Of a stretch of 64,000 nt of DNA, positions 63,572-64,000 are shown piece by piece. The stretch is taken from positions 62,001 to 126,000 of the forward strand of contig NZ_JACIJH010000011.1 in the NCBI RefSeq assembly GCF_014199295.1, in the 5' to 3' direction. The first letter of the stretch is position 1. Every line of letters starts with the position of its first letter. The position numbers were made by a program, and so were the translations under genes. This DNA comes from Sphingopyxis panaciterrulae (GTDB lineage Bacteria; Pseudomonadota; Alphaproteobacteria; Sphingomonadales; Sphingomonadaceae). The notes beneath the pieces are model-generated. The model had not been told where the DNA came from. It did no database searches and saw nothing but the letters and a program-made list of their open reading frames with translations.

Positions 63572-64000
63572 ATGACGACGACATTGGGGACTTTTGCCGG
63601 CCGGCTGCTGCTGGTCGGATGTGGGAATATGGCGGGGGCCATGCTCGATCGCTGGCTGGCGGCGGGGCTCGACCCGGCGCGGGTCGCGGTCGTCGATCCG
63701 GCGGCGACGCCGCGTGACGGGGTGGCGCTTCACGCCTCGCTTGCCGACTGGGCGGCGGCGGGCGGCACGGCCGACTGGGTGATGCTGGGAATGAAGCCGC
63801 AGCAATTGGGCGAGGTGGCAAGCGACCTCGCGCCGCTCGCGACGGATGGCGTCCATCTGCTCTCGATCCTTGCGGGCGTCTCGCTTGCCGATCTGGCCGA
63901 GCGCTTTCCGCAGGCGCGCGCGCAGGTGCGTATCCTGCCCAATCTGGCGGTGCGGATCGGCGCCGGGGTGTCCGCGGTCGCGCGGCTCGGCGATGCCGAT
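63572..64000 (+). CDS. proC: Pyrroline-5-carboxylate reductase (partial, 5' end)
   Basis: The first 143 residues are visible and the gene runs out of the window. It opens with the NADP-binding loop LLLVGCGNMAGAMLDRWLAA, then TADWVMLGMKPQQLGEVASD and LAGVSLADLAERFPQ, followed by VRILPNLAVRIGAGVSAVAR, the family signature. The enzyme makes proline from pyrroline-5-carboxylate. The ATG at 63572 is preceded by a weak AGGGACC. The longer N-terminus (MTTTLGTFAGR) than in E. coli is common in sphingomonads. Confidence 0.92.
   Translation, partial: MTTTLGTFAGRLLLVGCGNMAGAMLDRWLAAGLDPARVAVVDPAATPRDGVALHASLADWAAAGGTADWVMLGMKPQQLGEVASDLAPLATDGVHLLSILAGVSLADLAERFPQARAQVRILPNLAVRIGAGVSAVARLGDAD

Overview
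The window is chromosomal DNA of an alphaproteobacterium, most likely a sphingomonad (Sphingopyxis/Sphingomonas-like). Base composition is high in G+C throughout. The gene set fits that group: a CtrA master regulator preceded by an exact TTAA-N7-TTAA box, a CrtZ carotenoid hydroxylase, a PhoK-type alkaline phosphatase, many sphingomonad conserved hypotheticals, and several families of palindromic intergenic repeats of the kind common in sphingomonad genomes. No rRNA, tRNA, CRISPR array, prophage or insertion sequence was recognised. Nearly all the DNA is core genome, and the only clear mobile-type cargo is one ParDE toxin-antitoxin pair.

Layout, 0-14.4 kb: the 3' end of ligA; a sterol-desaturase-type hydroxylase; a metal/siderophore block (DUF2946-like, TonB-dependent receptor, PepSY membrane protein) running into a Crp-type regulator and modABC molybdate uptake; phhA; prmA with an SDR gene; a soluble globin-coupled chemoreceptor; and ald. 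14.4-24.3 kb: an Lrp regulator divergent from an EamA exporter; sdhCDA without sdhB, running convergently into parDE; a quinone oxidoreductase overlapping a DUF167 gene with an unusual start; leuCD; and crtZ. 24.3-36.7 kb: a beta-lactamase-like serine hydrolase; an S41-type protease; a CoA-transferase operon in which a HAD lipoprotein phosphatase sits between the two subunits, with a divergent LysR; a universal stress protein; small enzymes; a VIT transporter; an SMP-30 protein; and a succinate-semialdehyde dehydrogenase.

36.8-48.6 kb: a pterin pair (dihydroneopterin aldolase and a pteridine-reductase-like SDR), a DUF1285-Nudix-cca operon, a GGDEF-EAL protein, parC, DUF1295, a 2OG oxygenase and an EVE protein. 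48.6-53.0 kb: a tight leftward operon wrbA-DODA-rluA-arfB-SRAP headed by a pirin gene and a divergent LysR gene. The SRAP-family protein in it has lost its catalytic cysteine. 54-64 kb: ctrA with its own regulatory site and terminator, a PilZ protein, two related secreted glycine/tyrosine-rich proteins, ybjN, ubiK, tspO with a hairpin covering its ribosome-binding site, tlyA, dsbD, phoK and the 5' end of proC.

How the genes connect: CtrA, two PilZ proteins, a bifunctional diguanylate cyclase/phosphodiesterase and the globin-coupled receptor suggest cell-cycle and c-di-GMP control of motility. The pteridine reductase/FolB pair could supply the pterin cofactor of PhhA. The pirin/WrbA/dioxygenase group looks like a response to quinones or catechols. 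I found no single gene block that is convincingly a new system. The strongest leads are the catalytically degenerate SRAP paralogue in a ribosome-rescue operon, the RBS-hiding hairpin before tspO, the compact ctrA control region, and a nested palindromic element between ubiK and ybjN.
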